Assembly (NCBI GenBank): GCA_025363455.1
Contig: JANYDW010000065.1
Location: 91,860 to 155,859, forward strand
From: Oleiharenicola sp.
GTDB taxonomy: Bacteria; Verrucomicrobiota; Verrucomicrobiia; Opitutales; Opitutaceae
Reading direction: 5' to 3'
Length of the DNA: 64,000 nucleotides
Shown here: positions 1 through 8,423 of the stretch, in pieces
Numbering within the stretch: the stretch's first letter is position 1
How the letters are laid out: every line of letters starts with the position of its first letter
Program-made: the position numbers and the translations under genes
Notes under the pieces: generated by a model
Databases searched by the model: none
What the model was told of the DNA's origin: nothing
Seen by the model: only the letters and a program-made list of their open reading frames with translations

Positions 1-37
1 CGTTGGATTTTCGCCGATTTTCTGCCATGTTGTCTGC

Positions 38-592
38 ATGCCGTGCCCCCGCCCGATCCGCTTATGTCTGTTCGCAGGATGCTTGGGTCTGCTCGCGGGG
101 TGTGCCAATCCCTCTTCCCCCAATGCCATCATGGACCGGATCGATGCCCACCGGGACGAATACGAAGCCTGGCCGTTCTACATCAAAGATGCCGTCATGT
201 CCGGGCAGGTCCTGAAGGGCATGGATGCCACCATGGTTTTGGTGGCCCGGGGCAATCCCGCGGAACGCATTGATCGCGGCAATGGCGACGAGATCTGGGT
301 CTACCATGTGCGAAGCGAAGATCCTTCCTCCTCTGGCGGCGGCTCGATCCTACCCCACGGCACCTCGATTTCTGTCGGGGGTGGCAGCCCGGTTTTCGCG
401 GGTTCGTCCTACCCGGGTTCTTACCCAGGTTCGATGTATCCGGGCTCGACCTATCCGAGCAGCGGAATTGGCGTGGCCCTGCCCCCGATTGTGCTGGGCG
501 GCGGCAGTGGCGGTGGCAACGAATCCACCGAGGACGAGGAGCAGGTGGTGTTTCGCAACGGCCACGTCACGCTCGGCGACAAGGTTAAATAA
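38..592 (+). CDS. BamE/SmpA-like lipoprotein with Gly/Ser/Tyr-rich tail
   Basis: A 184-residue secreted lipoprotein. The hydrophobic N-terminus ends in a lipobox, LLAGC, with Cys22 as the likely lipidated residue. Residues about 45-90 (SGQVLKGMDATMVLVARGNP, then an Asn-Gly-Asp stretch and EIWVYH) resemble the helix-turn-strand pattern of BamE/SmpA domains, where a 'kGm...V...G.P' segment precedes a W.Y strand. This is pattern recognition only. The middle is a low-complexity YPGS-type repeat (DNA about 412-465) and the tail is Gly-rich and acidic. It converges on the DUF2721 gene 22 bp downstream. The function is not known; an outer-membrane-linked role is a guess. Confidence 0.7.
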   Translation: MPCPRPIRLCLFAGCLGLLAGCANPSSPNAIMDRIDAHRDEYEAWPFYIKDAVMSGQVLKGMDATMVLVARGNPAERIDRGNGDEIWVYHVRSEDPSSSGGGSILPHGTSISVGGGSPVFAGSSYPGSYPGSMYPGSTYPSSGIGVALPPIVLGGGSGGGNESTEDEEQVVFRNGHVTLGDKVK

Positions 593-613
593 CCGCGTGG
601 CCGGGCGGCGGTG

Positions 614-1054
614 TCAGCCCTTGGTTTCCAAGCGGACTGCCTCCAGCGAAAGGGTGATCTCGCGCAGGAACCCGAGCATTGCCCCGATTAGGGCGAGCAG
701 GGCCAGCGCAAACAGCGCGATGATGACCGAGCCCAATTCCAGGTGAAACAACGCCGCCAGGAACAACACGAGAATTAACACGCTGACCAACAGCACGGTC
801 AGGCCCGCCAGCGTGATGGCCCGGCGCAGGATGCCCGCCCGGCGGTCGATCAGGTTGATCTGCGCCTGCAGCAGGACTAGTTGCGCCGGACCGGGACCCG
901 ACATCCTTTCGCGGTGCAATAGGCGGGACCGGTCGATCAACCGTCCCAGCCGGTTGGTGAAGGAGAGCAGCAGCAGGCCAACCCCGGAGATCAAAATCAC
1001 CGGGCCGGTGGCGAGCTGCAAAACAGGAATGAGCTGGGTGAGCGTGATGTTCAT
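614..1054 (-). CDS. DUF2721-type membrane protein
   Basis: A 146-residue integral membrane protein. The ATG at 1054 is preferred because it begins MNITLTQLIPVLQLATGPVI, the usual start of the DUF2721 family; the longer reading has an unlikely Arg-rich leader. Hydrophobic segments lie near residues 10-28, 80-105 and 110-130, with a basic loop (RLGRLIDRSRLLHRER) after the first. Family members are small membrane proteins of unknown function. It is convergent with the upstream lipoprotein gene and divergent from the DUF4202 gene. Confidence 0.8.
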   Translation of the reverse strand: MNITLTQLIPVLQLATGPVILISGVGLLLLSFTNRLGRLIDRSRLLHRERMSGPGPAQLVLLQAQINLIDRRAGILRRAITLAGLTVLLVSVLILVLFLAALFHLELGSVIIALFALALLALIGAMLGFLREITLSLEAVRLETKG

Positions 1055-1158
1055 GCGGGGCCGGACCCTAGCAGAAACCTCTTCGCATGTATCGGCGGAT
1101 TTTGCCGAAATCTGCCGCCGCCTTGCCACGAGGCCCATGACCGCCACACTGACCGGTC

Positions 1159-1743
1159 ATGAACGCTTACCGTCAGGCCCGGGCATTGATCGATGCGGCA
1201 CATGCCGCCGACCCCAAGCGCACGCCCGATGACCGGCCGGCCGAACTGGTCTATGCCGACCGGATGGAGGCCTGGGTGACACGACTGGTGCCGGACACCT
1301 CGCCGCTGTTGTGCCTCGCCGCCCGGGGCCAGCACCTTGAACGTTGGAGCGTGCCGCGCGCAAATTTTCCCGAAGGCAAGGTGGGCTACCTGACGTGGCG
1401 CAAATCCCTTTATAAAAAACAGGCGGACCGCGCGCGCGACTTGCTCCAGCAGGCCGGCGTGACCGCCCCCGAGGCTGACGAGGTCGCGACGTGGGTGTCC
1501 AAGACCGGGCTGAAAACCAACCCCGGCACGCAGGCGCTGGAGGATGCCGCCTGCCTGGTCTTCCTCGAGAACGAGATCGAGGCCTTCGCCGCGCAGCACG
1601 CCGACTACCTGCGGTTGAAGTTCGTGGATATCATCCGCAAGACGTGGAAAAAAATGAGCCCGCGTGGCCAGGAACTGGCGCGGACGATCACCTTGTCGCC
1701 CGCCATCGGGGCTCTGGTGACCGAAGCGATCAACGGCAACTGA
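1159..1743 (+). CDS. DUF4202 family protein
   Basis: A 194-residue soluble protein matching the DUF4202 pattern throughout: an N-terminal YRQARALIDAAHAADP helix, the RGQHLERWSVPRANFPEGK segment and a late LEDAACLVFLE helix with acidic residues. The conserved His, Asp and Glu residues (GQHLERW, LEDAA) could form a metal site of the HD-like type, which is inference. In other bacteria relatives are often next to nitrogen or nitrite genes, but no such genes are present here. The start is the ATG shortly after the divergent DUF2721 gene. Confidence 0.85.
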   Translation: MNAYRQARALIDAAHAADPKRTPDDRPAELVYADRMEAWVTRLVPDTSPLLCLAARGQHLERWSVPRANFPEGKVGYLTWRKSLYKKQADRARDLLQQAGVTAPEADEVATWVSKTGLKTNPGTQALEDAACLVFLENEIEAFAAQHADYLRLKFVDIIRKTWKKMSPRGQELARTITLSPAIGALVTEAINGN

Positions 1744-1764
1744 GGCCGGACTCCGCTTGCCACC

Positions 1765-3837
1765 GTGGTCGGGACCGGGTCGAATGCGGGCCGGTTGGCT
1801 GATCCCGCACACCCTGAATTTTCCCTTCGCTGGCGCTGGCTTCTGTCCGCGGCGGCGCTGGTCGTCTTGTTTCATCTCTCGCCGATCGGCGAAGCGCTGG
1901 ACCGCGCGTTTTTCGACGCCGCCAGCCGTCAGCCCCTGCGCCCGCCACCCTTGCCGCAGAATTCCGCGCTGGTACTCGTGGACGAGGCGACGATGAGCGC
2001 CATGAGTGCACAGGGTGCGCGCTGGCCCTTTCCCCGCATTATTTTCGCCCAGTTGATCGCGGCGCTGCATCTGGCCGGGGCGGAAAAGGTCGTCGTGGAT
2101 TTCACCTTCTTCGAGGAATCCGATGACATGCAGGACCAGGTGCTGGCCGCGGTCGCCGCCGCCGCACCCTCGGTCGTGCTCGCCCGCACCGCCGCGCGGG
2201 CGCCCGTGTTCTGGCCCAGGGATTTTGTCGCCAAGCATCCGCAGTTTTTTCGCACGCCACGCACCGGATTCGTGGAATTTTCCGCGGATGGCGACGGCGT
2301 GGCCCGGGGTTATTCGGCACCTGGTTCACTCGCCGCCGCCGCCGTATCCGCCCCGATTCACTCGCCCGGCGGGCTCCTGCGCTGGCAGGGCGGGCTTAAC
2401 CAAATTGCCGGCAAGGGGGTGCTGGTGCTTTCCGCCGGTCCCTTTATAACCGCCGGCCGGCCCGTCATTGTGCGCCTGACAAACGCCGCGCCCGACCTTG
2501 ATGTCGCCTCACTCGCCGCGGCGCTGGCCGCTGAGCCGCCCCTCTCCGGAGCCGTCGCCGACTTGGTGCGCGGCAAGGTCGTGTTTGTCGGCGCCAATGC
2601 CAGCGGGACTTTCGATGTTAAGCCCATGCCGATCGGCGAGGTCGAGCCAGGCATCCTGTTCCACTGGACGGCGTGGACCAACCTGGTGGCGGGCGGATTC
2701 ATCACGGCACTGGCCTGGCCGTTCGTTTTCGTCACCGCCATGCTGGTGGGAAACGCGGTGTTTTTTTCGGGCAAAAACCGCTCGTCGCTTGTCGCGCCGG
2801 TCACAACCGCGGTCTCGGCCACGGTGGTCTTGCTCGGTGGCGCCTATGCCGCCCTGTCCGCGGGCTGGTTCCTGCCTCCCGCCACCCCGGTGGCGGCGGC
2901 GGCACTCGTGCTGCTGGGCGTCGTGGCGGAGAATTTCTGGAATGAACAGCGCCGCAAGCGCGAGATCCAGTCCATGTTCGGCGCCTATGTGGACCCGGGC
3001 GTCGTGGCTGAGCTCGTGCGCAACCCGGCTTCCATCCGTCTCGGCGGCGAACGGCGCGAGGCCACGGTGTTTTTCTCCGACCTCGCCGGCTTCACGGACC
3101 TGTCGGAAAAATTGCCGCCCGAGCAAATGGTCGAGGTGGTTAATGCCTATCTCGACGAGACCAGCGAGTGCCTGCACCGGCATGGCGCCTACGTGGACAA
3201 ATACATCGGCGATGCCGTGATGGCCGTGCTCGGTGCGCCGCAAGCCCTGCCCGATCACGCCCTCGCGGCCTGCCGGGCCGCGCTGGAGGCGCGGGCGGCG
3301 CTGGTGGGCATCAACGCCCGCTATGCCGAGAAGGTTGGCGTGCGGCTGGAGGTGCGGATCGGTCTCAACACCGGCGAGATGATCGTCGGCAACCTCGGCT
3401 CCTCCCGCAAAAAAAACTACACCGTGATGGGCGACGCCGTGAACCTCGCCTCGCGGCTGGAGGGGGCCAACAAGGCCTTCGGCACCGGCATCCTGCTCGG
3501 CGAGGAAACCGCCCGGCGCGTGCAGGACCGGATGGCGACCCGCCCCCTGGCCCGGTTGCGCGTGAAGGGCAAACTGCAGGCCATCGAGGTGCATACCCTG
3601 CATGGCCCGACCGGAACCCTGCCCGCCGCAGAAAAGGAGTTTGTCGAATCCTACCGCGCCGGCTACGCTGCCTTGGTTGGCCGGCGTTACGCCGAGGCCG
3701 TCGCCGCGCTCTCCCGGGCGCTGGCGCTCCAGCCCGGCGACCTCAGCACCCGGCGCTGGCACGCCGAAGCCCTCACCTTCACCCACACTCCGCCCCCACC
3801 CGACTGGGAGCCGATCATATCCCTCGATTCAAAATGA
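1765..3837 (+). CDS. CHASE2-domain class III adenylate/guanylate cyclase
   Basis: A 690-residue membrane sensor cyclase. A transmembrane segment near residues 25-42 is followed by a periplasmic CHASE2 sensory domain (about 45-310, with ALVLVDEATM and WPFPR motifs), then three closely spaced membrane segments (about 315-390). A cytoplasmic class III cyclase domain spans about 430-610. Its metal-binding region reads FFSDLAGFTD, with the second Asp in YIGDAVMAVLG; GDAVNLASRLEG follows. The tail has a short TPR-like helical pair. The start codon is GTG at 1765 and is uncertain. The stop overlaps the next ATG in an ATGA junction, so it probably heads an operon with the SH3 and M48 genes. Whether the product is cAMP or cGMP cannot be told by eye. 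Confidence 0.9.
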   Translation: MVGTGSNAGRLADPAHPEFSLRWRWLLSAAALVVLFHLSPIGEALDRAFFDAASRQPLRPPPLPQNSALVLVDEATMSAMSAQGARWPFPRIIFAQLIAALHLAGAEKVVVDFTFFEESDDMQDQVLAAVAAAAPSVVLARTAARAPVFWPRDFVAKHPQFFRTPRTGFVEFSADGDGVARGYSAPGSLAAAAVSAPIHSPGGLLRWQGGLNQIAGKGVLVLSAGPFITAGRPVIVRLTNAAPDLDVASLAAALAAEPPLSGAVADLVRGKVVFVGANASGTFDVKPMPIGEVEPGILFHWTAWTNLVAGGFITALAWPFVFVTAMLVGNAVFFSGKNRSSLVAPVTTAVSATVVLLGGAYAALSAGWFLPPATPVAAAALVLLGVVAENFWNEQRRKREIQSMFGAYVDPGVVAELVRNPASIRLGGERREATVFFSDLAGFTDLSEKLPPEQMVEVVNAYLDETSECLHRHGAYVDKYIGDAVMAVLGAPQALPDHALAACRAALEARAALVGINARYAEKVGVRLEVRIGLNTGEMIVGNLGSSRKKNYTVMGDAVNLASRLEGANKAFGTGILLGEETARRVQDRMATRPLARLRVKGKLQAIEVHTLHGPTGTLPAAEKEFVESYRAGYAALVGRRYAEAVAALSRALALQPGDLSTRRWHAEALTFTHTPPPPDWEPIISLDSK

Positions 3838-4322
3838 AAACCTCCGCCCGTCCCGCGGCCCTCGCGACCGCCCTGCTGTGCGCCACCGCGCTGCTGGCCT
3901 TTGAAACCGGTGGCCCCGCCTATACCAAGCGAGTCGAAACCAAACTGCTGGCCGAGCCCAAGCCGCTCGCCGAGGCCGCCGGCAAACTCGCCTTTGGCCG
4001 CAAGGTGAAAGTCGAACAGGTCCAAGGCGCCTGGCTGCGTATCAGCGACGGTCCGACCGCCGGCTGGGTTTTTGCCGGCAACCTGTCCGCGACCGCGCCC
4101 AACGAGGGCAAGGGCTTGGATGGTCTGCCGGTGGCCGCGAGCGAAACCACCGCGACCGCCGCCGCCCGCCCCCTCACGCCCGCCGCCGTGGAATATGCGG
4201 GCCGCCGCAACCTGTCCGACGCGCGCGCCGACCTGGATTGGTTGCTGGAACAGTGCCAGACCATTGCCCCCGAGGACGTCGAGGCTTTCCTGCAGGAAAA
4301 GAAAAAGGGGGAATTCCAATGA
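3834..4322 (+). CDS. Secreted SH3-like domain protein
   Basis: A 162-residue exported protein that starts inside the cyclase stop codon (ATGA). It has a signal peptide ending near LLAFETGG, then a bacterial SH3-like domain (about residues 28-85: VETKLLAEPKPLAEAAGKL, FGRKVKVEQVQGAWLRIS, GWVFAGNLS). SH3b domains usually bind peptides or cell wall. After a Thr/Ala-rich linker the C-terminus is an acidic helix (LDWLLEQCQTIAPEDVEAFL). Its own stop overlaps the M48 start by four bases, so the three genes are almost certainly co-transcribed and translationally coupled. A role in recruiting or controlling the protease is inference. Confidence 0.85.
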   Translation: MKTSARPAALATALLCATALLAFETGGPAYTKRVETKLLAEPKPLAEAAGKLAFGRKVKVEQVQGAWLRISDGPTAGWVFAGNLSATAPNEGKGLDGLPVAASETTATAAARPLTPAAVEYAGRRNLSDARADLDWLLEQCQTIAPEDVEAFLQEKKKGEFQ

Positions 4323-5488
4323 AACCCCGTTCCTTTCTTTCCTGCGCGGCGGCGGCTTTGGTCGCCACCTCCCTGCTCGCGATCGATTTCGGCGGCCTGA
4401 GCAAGGGTCTCGATACCTTCAAAAAGGGCATGGATACCGCCAAGGATGCCAGCAAAGTCGCCAAAGGTGCGGCCGGCATCGGCCCGGAGGAGGAAAAAGT
4501 CATTGGAGACTCCGTCGCCCTCGAGGTAGTCGGCACCTACGGCGGCTTGGTCCGCGACGAAGCTGTCGTGCGCCGGGTCAACCTTGTTGGCCGGGCGTTG
4601 GCCCGCTATTCCGACCGGCCCGAGTTGGAATGGCGTTTCGCCGTGCTCAATTCGGATCAGATCAACGCCTTTTCCGCGCCGGGCGGCTACGTCTTCATCA
4701 CGCGCGCCCTCTACGAAAAGGCACCGTCCGACGACCTGCTCGCGGGCATCCTGGCACACGAAATCGGCCACATCACGGGCAAACACGCGTTGAACATCAT
4801 CCGACGCGAAGAACTGATGGCGGGCGGCGGCAGCCTCCTTGACAAGTACAGCGGAGACTACCGGGAAGCCAAATCCGCGGCGGGCCAGGTTGACGCCCAA
4901 CTCCAACAGTTCGACGTCGGGGTCGGCAAGATCACCAAACAGCTCCTCGAAAAAGGTTTTGATGCTCCTACCGAGTTCAAGGCCGACCAGACCGGGCACG
5001 ACCTGGCCAAGCTCACCGGATACGCTCCTGGCGGCTTGCGCGCCGTGCTCACCTCGCTGCAGAAAGCGGGCGGAAAATCGAAGACTGTTTTCTCCACCCA
5101 CCCGCCGTTGGCGGAGCGGCTGCAAAAACTCCCCGACGAGCCCGCGCCGCCAATCGAAACCGCTGCTGCCGTCGCGGTGGCACAAAAGCCGGCGGGACAG
5201 AAACAGGCGCTCACTGAACTCCTGGCCAAATTGTCGTCGGGCTCCCCGGTCGAACTCGCCCGCGTGAACGGCCAGCGGGTCCGGCTGCAGGCCTACAACG
5301 GTGCCTCGGCCTGGTCGCGCGCCGACGCCGGGGATTTGCTGCTGCAGGTCGTGCGCGGCAGCGTCATGGTGGAATTCCGCACCGGTCCGGTCGCGCTGGG
5401 CACCGGCGAGCTCCTGACGATCCCCCGTGGCACCGAATACCGCACGCTGGCGGATGCGAACGCCGCGGCGATCTTCGTGTCTCCCTGA
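4319..5488 (+). CDS. M48 family metalloprotease with degenerate cupin tail
   Basis: A 389-residue exported zinc protease. A signal peptide (MKPRSFLSCAAAALVATSLL) precedes a BepA/LoiP-like M48 domain. The zinc motif is HEIGH (His147, Glu148, His151) and a later EFKAD supplies the probable third ligand. The Ser-Thr-His-Pro-Pro region before ERL is also typical of M48C. Residues about 300-389 are an extra cupin-like module that aligns with the stand-alone cupin at 5781-6140 (shared NGQ.V.L, VVRGS, GEL..PRG.E.R, ADA) but lacks the metal-binding histidines. The start is the ATG overlapping the SH3 gene stop. It is likely a periplasmic quality-control protease. Confidence 0.9.
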   Translation: MKPRSFLSCAAAALVATSLLAIDFGGLSKGLDTFKKGMDTAKDASKVAKGAAGIGPEEEKVIGDSVALEVVGTYGGLVRDEAVVRRVNLVGRALARYSDRPELEWRFAVLNSDQINAFSAPGGYVFITRALYEKAPSDDLLAGILAHEIGHITGKHALNIIRREELMAGGGSLLDKYSGDYREAKSAAGQVDAQLQQFDVGVGKITKQLLEKGFDAPTEFKADQTGHDLAKLTGYAPGGLRAVLTSLQKAGGKSKTVFSTHPPLAERLQKLPDEPAPPIETAAAVAVAQKPAGQKQALTELLAKLSSGSPVELARVNGQRVRLQAYNGASAWSRADAGDLLLQVVRGSVMVEFRTGPVALGTGELLTIPRGTEYRTLADANAAAIFVSP

Positions 5489-5538
5489 GCCGGGGGGCGT
5501 CTGAAACGCCCGAGAACCGATCTGTTTTTAAACCACTC

Positions 5539-5729
5539 ATGCATCGCCTAACAGCTCTGCTACTTGGTGCGCTGCGCCTGATCGGCTCCGCATGGGGCCT
5601 CGAGGGGTCGGCTAATCGCCGACGAGCAAACCAATCATGTTGCCCAGCGGCGATTAGCCGCTCCCCGAAACCAAAACCGGAGCCGATTAAGCGAAGGGGA
5701 CTTCCAAGCAGAGCCGTTAGGCGATGCAT
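5539..5729. repeat. 191-bp near-palindromic element with GCCTAAC/GTTAGGC ends
   Basis: The intergenic stretch between the M48 gene and the cupin gene is almost all one imperfect palindrome. The outer arms (from 5539 and back from 5729) both read ATGCATCGCCTAAC followed by nGCTCTGCT, with one mismatch over about 23 bp. Further in, ATCGGCTCCG and CGGCTAATCGCCG recur inverted on the other arm. The arms could fold into one long cruciform or RNA hairpin. The GCCTAAC (5546-5552) and GTTAGGC (5716-5722) termini resemble integron attC core sites, but no integrase is present and the arms pair more continuously than in attC. It may be a MITE-like element or a large transcript hairpin. Confidence 0.75.
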
Positions 5730-5780
5730 TGGTGGTCAAACCCTCTGGCGGTTTGAAAACTCGCCCCAATCCTGCACCCC

Positions 5781-6140
5781 ATGCAAAAGATAAACCTCGC
5801 GGAGAAACTAAGCACCTTCACCGCGCACTGGAGCCCGAAGATCATCGCGGAGCTCAACGGCCAGCACGTCAAGTTGGTCAAGTTCCGCGGGGAGTTCGTG
5901 TGGCATCACCACGAGAACGAAGACGAGCTGTTCCTGGTCGTGCGTGGTTCGTTCCGGATGGAGCTTCGTGATCGCGTCGTGGAAATTCATGAGGGCGAGC
6001 TGTTCGTCGTGCCACGCGGCGTGGAGCACCGCCCGGTCGCCGACGCGGAGGTCAGCGTGCTGCTGTTCGAGCCCGCCTCGACGGTGAATACCGGCTCGGC
6101 CGGCGGCACGCGCACCGTGGCCCGGCCGGACTGGATTTGA
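5781..6140 (+). CDS. Single-domain cupin protein
   Basis: A 119-residue cupin. The first motif is WHHHENEDELFLVVRG, with three His and the Glu placed as metal ligands; the second is GELFVVPRGVEHRPVA, supplying the last His. Small cupins of this type are often sugar isomerase-like or mannose-6-phosphate isomerase-like, but the substrate is unknown. Its C-terminal two thirds is clearly paralogous to the C-terminal tail of the upstream M48 protease. It lies about 50 bp after the long palindrome and could be expressed separately from the protease operon. Confidence 0.88.
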   Translation: MQKINLAEKLSTFTAHWSPKIIAELNGQHVKLVKFRGEFVWHHHENEDELFLVVRGSFRMELRDRVVEIHEGELFVVPRGVEHRPVADAEVSVLLFEPASTVNTGSAGGTRTVARPDWI

Positions 6141-6220
6141 TTTTACCACAAAATAACCCGCGACCTGAAACCTGTCCCCCACTCAGGAACGTCTCCTCTG
6201 TAACCCAACCTCCTTCCCAT

Positions 6221-6907
6221 ATGAAAACTTCTCTCCGCCTCCCTGCCCTCGCCATACTCTTGCTCACTTCCTTCGCCCTGATCGCCGCGTCCTCCGCACC
6301 GGCGGCCGAGAAGAAGGAGAAAACCAGAAAGGCCACCGGCACCTATTCCACGGGCGAAGGCAAGTCCGGCTCCGTCGAGAGCACCACCACCCGCGAGAAG
6401 GGCAAGATGACCCGCGAGACCTCTGCCACCAATCAGGACGGCGAGACCACCACCAGCGAAGCCGAGCGCAGCTGGGACAAGAACACCGGAACTGGCGCCG
6501 CCGCCCGCACCACCACCGGACCCGGCGGCAAAACCGCCAAGACCACCAGCACCTCGAAGAAGAACGCGGACGGCACCGTCACCACCGACGGCAGCCGCAC
6601 CGGGTTCAACGGCAAGACCAGCTCCTTTGAAAGCACCGCGACCAAGACCGAGAATGGCCGCACCTCCACCGGCACCATCACCGGACCGGAGGGCAAAACC
6701 GCCACGACCACGGGCTCCGTGACCCACGAGAACGGCGTCACCACCAAGACCCAGACTTTGACCGGCCCGAACGGCAAGACCTCCGAGCGCGAGGTTTCGT
6801 CGAAGAAAAATGACGATGGCACCGTCACGCGCACCATCGAATCCACCGGACCGGATGGCAAGACTTCGACCCGCACGGAAACCGTGAAGGTAGAGACGAC
6901 GCCCTGA
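6221..6907 (+). CDS. Secreted Thr/Lys-rich repeat protein (GPxGKT repeats)
   Basis: A 228-residue exported protein not assigned to a named family. A signal peptide ends near SSAPAAEK. The rest is a hydrophilic Thr/Ser/Gly/Lys-rich array with five copies of a GPxGKT or GFNGKT core (GPGGKT, GFNGKT, GPEGKT, GPNGKT, GPDGKT) spaced about 25-40 residues apart, and SKKNxDGTVT segments between them. The pattern suggests an extended beta or fibrous surface protein. The ATG at 6221 is chosen because it opens the signal peptide. No partner gene is evident. Confidence 0.75.
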   Translation: MKTSLRLPALAILLLTSFALIAASSAPAAEKKEKTRKATGTYSTGEGKSGSVESTTTREKGKMTRETSATNQDGETTTSEAERSWDKNTGTGAAARTTTGPGGKTAKTTSTSKKNADGTVTTDGSRTGFNGKTSSFESTATKTENGRTSTGTITGPEGKTATTTGSVTHENGVTTKTQTLTGPNGKTSEREVSSKKNDDGTVTRTIESTGPDGKTSTRTETVKVETTP

Positions 6908-6941
6908 GCCGGCGGGAAAAGTTGTTAGTTAAAGTTTCCAT

Positions 6942-7048
6942 ACACACCCCGCCCTGACGGGCACCCCTCTGCACAGAGGGGAATTTTCCGTGGCGTGGTT
7001 TGGGTCCCTTCTATGAAGAGGGGTGGCGCGCATGCGCCGGGGTGTGTT
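6942..7048. repeat. Long palindromic repeat, copy 1 (ACACACCCCG family)
   Basis: About 107 bp of imperfect inverted repeat upstream of the MFS gene. The arms open ACACACCCCG and close CGGGGTGTGTT. Inside lie two mirrored CACCCCTCT...AGAGGGG hairpins separated by a spacer containing TTTGGGTCCC. A related, better preserved copy is at 58563-58670, so this is a dispersed family and not a gene-specific terminator. ORFs reading through it are not genes. Confidence 0.8.
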
Positions 7049-7111
7049 GTTCAGCGCCTTGCTTTTCAACCGTTGCGCCGGGCCGCGCCGACCGCCACGT
7101 TTCCCGCATCG

Positions 7112-8386
7112 ATGGCCCGCCCGCCCCCCAGTCCGCAGAAGCCCTGGCGCTGGATTCCCACCCTCTATTTTGCCCAAGGCCTGCCTAATGTCGCGATGAC
7201 CAGCCTGGCGGTCGTCATGTTCAAGAACCTGGGCGTCTCGAACCGTGACATCGCATTCTACACCAGCATGCCCTACCTGCCGTGGGTCATCAAACCGCTG
7301 TGGTCTCCCCTGGTGGAGTTGGTGGGCAAGAAGCGCGGCTGGATCGTCGGCCTGCAGTTCGTGGTCGGCATCGCCTTCGCCACCGTGGCGCTGACCCTGC
7401 CGGCGCCGGATTTTTTCCGCTACGCCCTCGCGGTGCTCTGGCTCATGGCGTTCAGTTCGGCCACGCACGACATCGCGGCGGACGGCTTTTATCTGCTCGC
7501 GCTGCCGCCGCACCTGCAGGCGGCGTTCGTCGGGGTGCGCAGCACCTGCTTCCGGCTGTCGATCCTGTTCGGCAAAGGCGGCCTAGTGGCCTTGTCGGGA
7601 TGGCTGCTGAACCTCACCGGCAGCGCCGCGCAAGCGTGGGGCGGGATCTTCCTGCTGCTCGCCGGCATTTTTCTGCTCGCGGGTATTTATCACCTGCGGG
7701 TCCTGCCGCACCTCGCGGCTGATGGCGCGCAGAGGTCGACGCCATCCACGCCGGGGGATTTCTGGCGGGTGTTTGCGACGTTTTTTGCCAAGCCCGGCAT
7801 CGGGATCGCGGTGACTTTTCTGCTGCTGTACCGGCTGGCCGAGGCGCTGGCGCTGAAACTGGTAGAGCCTTTCCTGCTCGATCCACGGGCTAAGGGCGGA
7901 CTGGGACTTACCAACGCCCAGCTGGGTTTGAGCTATGGTGGCGTGGGGGTCGCCGCGTTGCTCGCGGGTGGCCTGCTCGGCGGCTGGCTGATTTCGCGCC
8001 ACGGGCTCCGGCGGATGCTCTGGCCGATGCTGCTCGTCATGCATGTGCCTATCGTGGTTTTTCTCCTGCTGGCAAAATTTCAACCCGAGACCCTCGTTGT
8101 CATCAGCGCGGCGCTCGCCGTCGAGCAGTTCGGCTATGGCTTCGGCTTCACGGCCTATATGGTCTACATGATGATGATCGCCGAGGGGGAACACCAAACC
8201 GCCCACTATGCAATCTGCACCGGCTTCATGGCGCTCGGCCTCATGCTGCCCGGCATGTTTGCCGGTGATCTGCAGGAGTCCGTGGGTTACGCGGGCTTCT
8301 TCGCCTGGGTCTGCGTGGCCACGCTGCCCTCATTTGCGGCCACGGCTCTGCTTAAAGTCGACCCGGCTTTCGGCAAGCGGCTGTAG
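7112..8386 (+). CDS. MFS permease, AmpG/PAT-like
   Basis: A 424-residue, roughly twelve-helix transporter. The N-terminal KPWRWIPTLYFAQGLPN and the LPWVIKPLWSPLVELVGKKR loop are typical of the AmpG/acetyl-CoA transporter branch of the major facilitator superfamily. AmpG imports anhydromuropeptides for cell-wall recycling. That substrate is plausible here, and an N-acetylmuramyl-L-alanine amidase-like gene lies next door, but distant relatives carry other solutes. The ATG at 7112 is chosen over an upstream start inside the palindromic repeat. It converges on the amidase gene. Confidence 0.85.
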   Translation: MARPPPSPQKPWRWIPTLYFAQGLPNVAMTSLAVVMFKNLGVSNRDIAFYTSMPYLPWVIKPLWSPLVELVGKKRGWIVGLQFVVGIAFATVALTLPAPDFFRYALAVLWLMAFSSATHDIAADGFYLLALPPHLQAAFVGVRSTCFRLSILFGKGGLVALSGWLLNLTGSAAQAWGGIFLLLAGIFLLAGIYHLRVLPHLAADGAQRSTPSTPGDFWRVFATFFAKPGIGIAVTFLLLYRLAEALALKLVEPFLLDPRAKGGLGLTNAQLGLSYGGVGVAALLAGGLLGGWLISRHGLRRMLWPMLLVMHVPIVVFLLLAKFQPETLVVISAALAVEQFGYGFGFTAYMVYMMMIAEGEHQTAHYAICTGFMALGLMLPGMFAGDLQESVGYAGFFAWVCVATLPSFAATALLKVDPAFGKRL

Positions 8387-8423
8387 AAAACTCGCGGGCC
8401 CGCCCGGCCCGCGGCCCCCAATC

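Noticed and set aside
1051..2238. Large minus-strand ORF opposite the DUF4202 and cyclase genes
   Set aside because: Shadow of high-GC coding sequence; the plus-strand proteins match known families and this one does not.
5546..5722. Integron attC site
   Set aside because: The core-site-like GCCTAAC and GTTAGGC ends are present, but the arms pair almost continuously beyond them, the element is longer than usual attC sites, and no integrase or cassette array is visible.
5539..5793. ORF of 84 codons across the long palindrome
   Set aside because: It is translated palindrome; the reading has no signal, domain or ribosome-binding context.
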